A DNA stretch of 64,000 bases from Streptomyces sp. NRRL WC-3626 (GTDB taxonomy: Bacteria; Actinomycetota; Actinomycetes; Streptomycetales; Streptomycetaceae). Below the pieces are notes generated by a model that saw nothing but the letters and a program-made list of their open reading frames with translations, ran no database searches and was not told where the DNA came from. Of the stretch, positions 61,766 through 64,000 are shown in pieces (positions within the stretch are counted from its first letter, which is position 1; every line of letters starts with the position of its first letter). The DNA lies in assembly GCF_000718785.1 (NCBI RefSeq), contig NZ_JOCA01000017.1:98041-162040 (forward strand), written 5' to 3'. The position numbers and the translations under genes are program-made.

Positions 61766-62953
61766 ATGGAAAGACCCCTGCGAGCGGCCCGTGCTGCGAC
61801 ATTCATCTACTTCGTGCTCAACGGCACCCTGCTGGGCATGTGGGTCGTGCAGATCCCGGCCATCGAGGAACAGGTGGGCATCAGCCACGCGGCCCTGGGC
61901 GGGTTCCTCGTGCTGCTCGGCGCCGGGGCCTTCCTCGGCATGCAGGTCGGCGGCCGGCTGTCCGACCGGCTCGGCCCCCGCACCGTCGTACCCCTGGCCG
62001 GCGTCCTGTGCAGCGTCACCCTGATCCTGCCCGGCCTCGCCCAGCAGCCGTGGGTCCTCGGAGCGGCCCTGCTGATCTTCGGATTCGGCAACGGCACCCT
62101 CGACGTCAGCATGAACGCGCACGCCGTACAGGTGGAGAAGGCCTACGAACGTCCCGTCATGTCGGCCTTCCACGCCACCTTCTCCATCGGCGGCGTCCTG
62201 GCCGCGCTCGTGGGCGCCGCGGCCCTCGGCATCGGCTGGGGCCCGGCCGCGACCCTCGCCGCGGTGGCGGTGACCGGCGTCGTCGTCGCGCTCGCGTCCG
62301 CCCGTCTCCTGCTGCCGTCCGCCCCCGCCGAGCCCGCGGCCGATGCCGCCGACGGGCTACAGACCGAGAAGCGCGCCGTCCCCGCCCGGATCTGGCTCCT
62401 CGCCGTCCTGGCTCTGCTGATCATGCTGTGCGAGGGAGCCGCCAACGACTGGAGCGTCCTGCACCTCAAGACCGTCCTGGGCGCGCCGGAGAGCACCGCC
62501 GCCTTCGCCTTCGGCACCTTCGCGGCGACGATGACCATCGGCAGGTTCCTGGCGGACCGCGTGTCCGCACGGTTCGGCCCGGTCGCCGTCCTGCGGTACG
62601 GCTCCGCGCTGGCCGCCGTCGGCATCACGCTCGTGGCGCTCTCGCCCTGGATCTGGGCCGCCCTCATCGGCTGGGCCCTGTTCGGCCTCGGCCTGTCCGG
62701 CTGTGTCCCGCAGCTCTTCAGCGCCGCCGGACACGCCGATCCGGCGGCCGCCGGCACCAACGTCTCCCGGGTCGCCGGACTCGGTTACATCGGCATGCTC
62801 GCGGGCCCCGCCGTCATCGGCTGGATGACCCACGTCATGCCCCTCAACCACACGTTCCTGCTCCCCGCCCTGTTCTGCGCCATCGCCGCCGTGGCGGCCG
62901 GAGTGCTCCGCACCCCCGCGCAGCGGCCCCGCGAGGTCGAACTGACCTCCTGA
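61766..62953 (+). CDS. Major facilitator transporter (YbjJ-like)
   Basis: A 395-residue integral membrane protein with about 12 membrane segments. The MFS loop GGRLSDRLGPR lies after segment 2, and GNGTLDVSMNAHAVQVEKAY with SAFHATFSIGG is typical of the YbjJ/FucP-like subgroup. Substrate unknown; DeoR control suggests a sugar or nucleoside. Confidence 0.92.
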   Translation: MERPLRAARAATFIYFVLNGTLLGMWVVQIPAIEEQVGISHAALGGFLVLLGAGAFLGMQVGGRLSDRLGPRTVVPLAGVLCSVTLILPGLAQQPWVLGAALLIFGFGNGTLDVSMNAHAVQVEKAYERPVMSAFHATFSIGGVLAALVGAAALGIGWGPAATLAAVAVTGVVVALASARLLLPSAPAEPAADAADGLQTEKRAVPARIWLLAVLALLIMLCEGAANDWSVLHLKTVLGAPESTAAFAFGTFAATMTIGRFLADRVSARFGPVAVLRYGSALAAVGITLVALSPWIWAALIGWALFGLGLSGCVPQLFSAAGHADPAAAGTNVSRVAGLGYIGMLAGPAVIGWMTHVMPLNHTFLLPALFCAIAAVAAGVLRTPAQRPREVELTS

Positions 62954-62956
62954 CCA

Positions 62957-62991
62957 CCTGTGCGGCACGGCCTGACCCCGTGCCGCACAGG
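62957..62991. terminator. Hairpin terminator after the MFS gene
   Basis: A 14-base-pair perfect stem, 62957-62970 with 62978-62991 (core GTGCGGCACGG / CCGTGCCGCAC), loop of seven, three bases past the stop. Confidence 0.88.
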
Positions 62992-63208
62992 CCTTCCCCA
63001 CTCCACGGACGCGAAAGCGGCCGCCGCAACGGCGGACGGACTCCGGGCCCTCACGGACGGCCCGCCGGGACACGCCGGGACTCGGCCGACTCGGAAGAGC
63101 GGACGCCCCCGCATGCGAGGCCGGCGTCGGCGAGGGTCCGGGCCCCGGCCGTGAAGCGGCCGCGCGAGAGCCCGGCCCCCGGCCTACGGCGTCGCGCGCG
63201 AGGCGCGA

Positions 63209-63409
63209 TCAACCCTGCGGCTCCTGCGGCTTGGCGTCCACCTCACGCAGCGCCTCGTCCTTGAGCTCGGTCCGCGCCTCCGTACGGTGGCCGCGCGCGA
63301 TGTAGTCCCGCACGACCACCTCGATCGCGTCCTGCGGTGATCCGACTCCGGCCAGCACCATCACTTCCACCACGAGCTCGGCGTCCAGACTGATGTTCAC
63401 CTTGGCCAC
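63209..63409 (-). CDS. VapB-type ribbon-helix-helix protein
   Basis: A 66-residue protein beginning VAKVNISLDAELV, with the beta-strand then two-helix pattern of VapB/DUF2191 antitoxins. GAGGAGGGGG precedes the GTG at 63409. No PIN toxin follows, so it is an orphan antitoxin or a free regulator. Confidence 0.75.
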   Translation of the reverse strand: MAKVNISLDAELVVEVMVLAGVGSPQDAIEVVVRDYIARGHRTEARTELKDEALREVDAKPQEPQG

Positions 63410-63477
63410 AGTGCCCCCTCCTCGCATCCCGCCCGCACTGTATCCGTACGGCACCCGGTGACCGGAGCCCGTCCGCT

Positions 63478-63640
63478 GCCACGGCCGAGGTGGAGCGGCT
63501 GCTGACGGCCGAACTCGAGGACCGCGCCGCCCGGCACGGCGGCGACCGGGTGCGACTCGACACCGACGAAGCCCTGGAAGCGGCCACCCGGCCCTACCGC
63601 GACAGCGGGTACGCCGAAGCCCCCGGCCGCACGGTGGGCC
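63478..63640 (+). pseudogene. GNAT acetyltransferase C-terminal fragment
   Basis: The frame reads VERLLTAELEDRAARHGG, RVRLDTDEALEAATRPY and DSGYAEAP, the usual ending of a GNAT protein. There is no start and no acetyl-CoA loop. Confidence 0.6.
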
Positions 63641-63645
63641 AGGGG

Positions 63646-63789
63646 TCAGGTCGTTCCCGCGCGCGGGGCGCTGCTCCCGCGGACGACCAGCCGGTGCGGG
63701 ATCGTCAGATCGGTCGCGGGAACCTCGTTGCGCGGGCTGTAGATGCGGTCGGCCAGACACTGCAGGGCGCGGGCGGCGATCTGGCGGCG
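63646..63789 (-). pseudogene. LacI-family regulator C-terminal fragment
   Basis: The last 47 or so residues of a LacI regulator (RQIAARALQCLADRI and LTIPHRLVVRGSSAP) end at a TGA at 63646. Upstream of 63789 the frame is lost to a transposase fragment. Confidence 0.7.
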
Positions 63790-64000
63790 TCAACTCCCGC
63801 TTGCGCACCGCCCACGCCCCGGCATCATGTTCCAGAGCGTCATGGCAGCGCGCCTTCAGATCACGCCCGGCCAGCGCGCCCAGATGCGCACCTTCTCGTC
63901 CGCACCGGTGAGCTGACCCAGCCGGGTACGGACCGCCACCCCCGACGGGCCGGAAACGACGAACGGCGCCGCAAGCGTCCGCAGCCCGCCCATTGCCTCA
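63788..64000 (-). mobile_element. TnpB-like transposase fragment (IS605/IS607-type)
   Basis: The minus strand reads GPSGVAVRTRLGQLTGADEKV, here GPSGVAVRTRL then LTGADEKV, shifts frame, then AHLGALAGRDLKARCHDAL and WAVRKRELT. This matches the N-terminus of streptomycete TnpB-type proteins. It joins the LacI fragment at about 63788. Broken and partial. Confidence 0.65.

Noticed and set aside
63209..63409. Complete VapBC toxin-antitoxin pair
   Set aside because: Only a VapB-like protein is present; no PIN-domain gene lies on either side.

Overview
The window reads as a chromosomal segment of a Streptomyces. It is very GC-rich, uses many GTG and TTG starts, is dense in TetR-family regulators, and carries streptomycete hallmarks: coelichelin-type siderophore genes, an SCO0854-like RING protein, DUF1152, a GAF/SpoIIE phosphatase and a tiny bL37-like ribosomal protein. 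No tRNA, rRNA or CRISPR array was seen.

Left edge (1-5 kb): the end of a siderophore locus in the cchH-cchI-cchJ-cchK order known for coelichelin. It holds the 3' end of a thioesterase-less NRPS, an ABC exporter subunit with a wrecked ATPase domain, an enterochelin-esterase-like hydrolase, and an MbtH protein behind a near-consensus DmdR/IdeR iron box. A DmpA-type peptidase follows. From 5 to 9 kb come an NmrA-like reductase with a divergent TetR, an ECF41-type sigma factor, a small membrane protein and a frameshifted DUF3068 gene.

Polyisoprene module 1 (9.07-17.8 kb): lcp1-oxiB-oxiA, the gene order of the natural-rubber locus of Streptomyces sp. K30. Lcp1 is 407 aa and carries the catalytic and heme residues at the LcpK30 positions (E148, R164, K167, T168, H198). 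Divergent from it are a TetR, an acyl-CoA synthetase, a second TetR and an acyl-CoA dehydrogenase.

Middle (17.8-42.5 kb): DUF1152, bL37, SpoIIE phosphatase, GNAT, quinone oxidoreductase with a divergent TetR, peptidase E, RING/TerD-like protein, GAPDH, a GlxA-type regulator and an SDR. Then comes an apparent ether-lipid operon: fatty acyl-CoA reductase fused to a HAD phosphatase, a di-iron ferritin-like protein, a PlsC acyltransferase and an alkyl-DHAP-synthase-like flavoenzyme, with a degenerate di-iron paralogue upstream. A ComB-type phosphatase, a DUF1707 protein and a secreted GH92 alpha-mannosidase follow.

Polyisoprene module 2 (42.8-60.4 kb): lcp2, a double-TetR fusion, Zn alcohol dehydrogenase, GXWXG/DUF4334 protein and TetR. 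Divergent from the TetR is a five-gene operon for alpha-methylacyl-CoA racemase, F420-type oxidoreductase, acyl-CoA dehydrogenase, thiolase and FadB, followed by a second acyl-CoA synthetase, another TetR, and a coupled MpaB-type DUF2236 oxygenase plus aldehyde dehydrogenase. Read together, the two modules form a plausible route: extracellular cleavage of poly(cis-1,4-isoprene) by Lcp, oxidation of the aldehyde ends by OxiAB or ALDH, CoA activation, racemisation of 2-methyl-branched acyl-CoAs, and beta-oxidation to acetyl-CoA and propionyl-CoA.

Right edge (60.5-64 kb): a truncated MarR, a divergent DeoR/MFS pair, a ribbon-helix-helix protein, then a scar made of GNAT, LacI and TnpB fragments.
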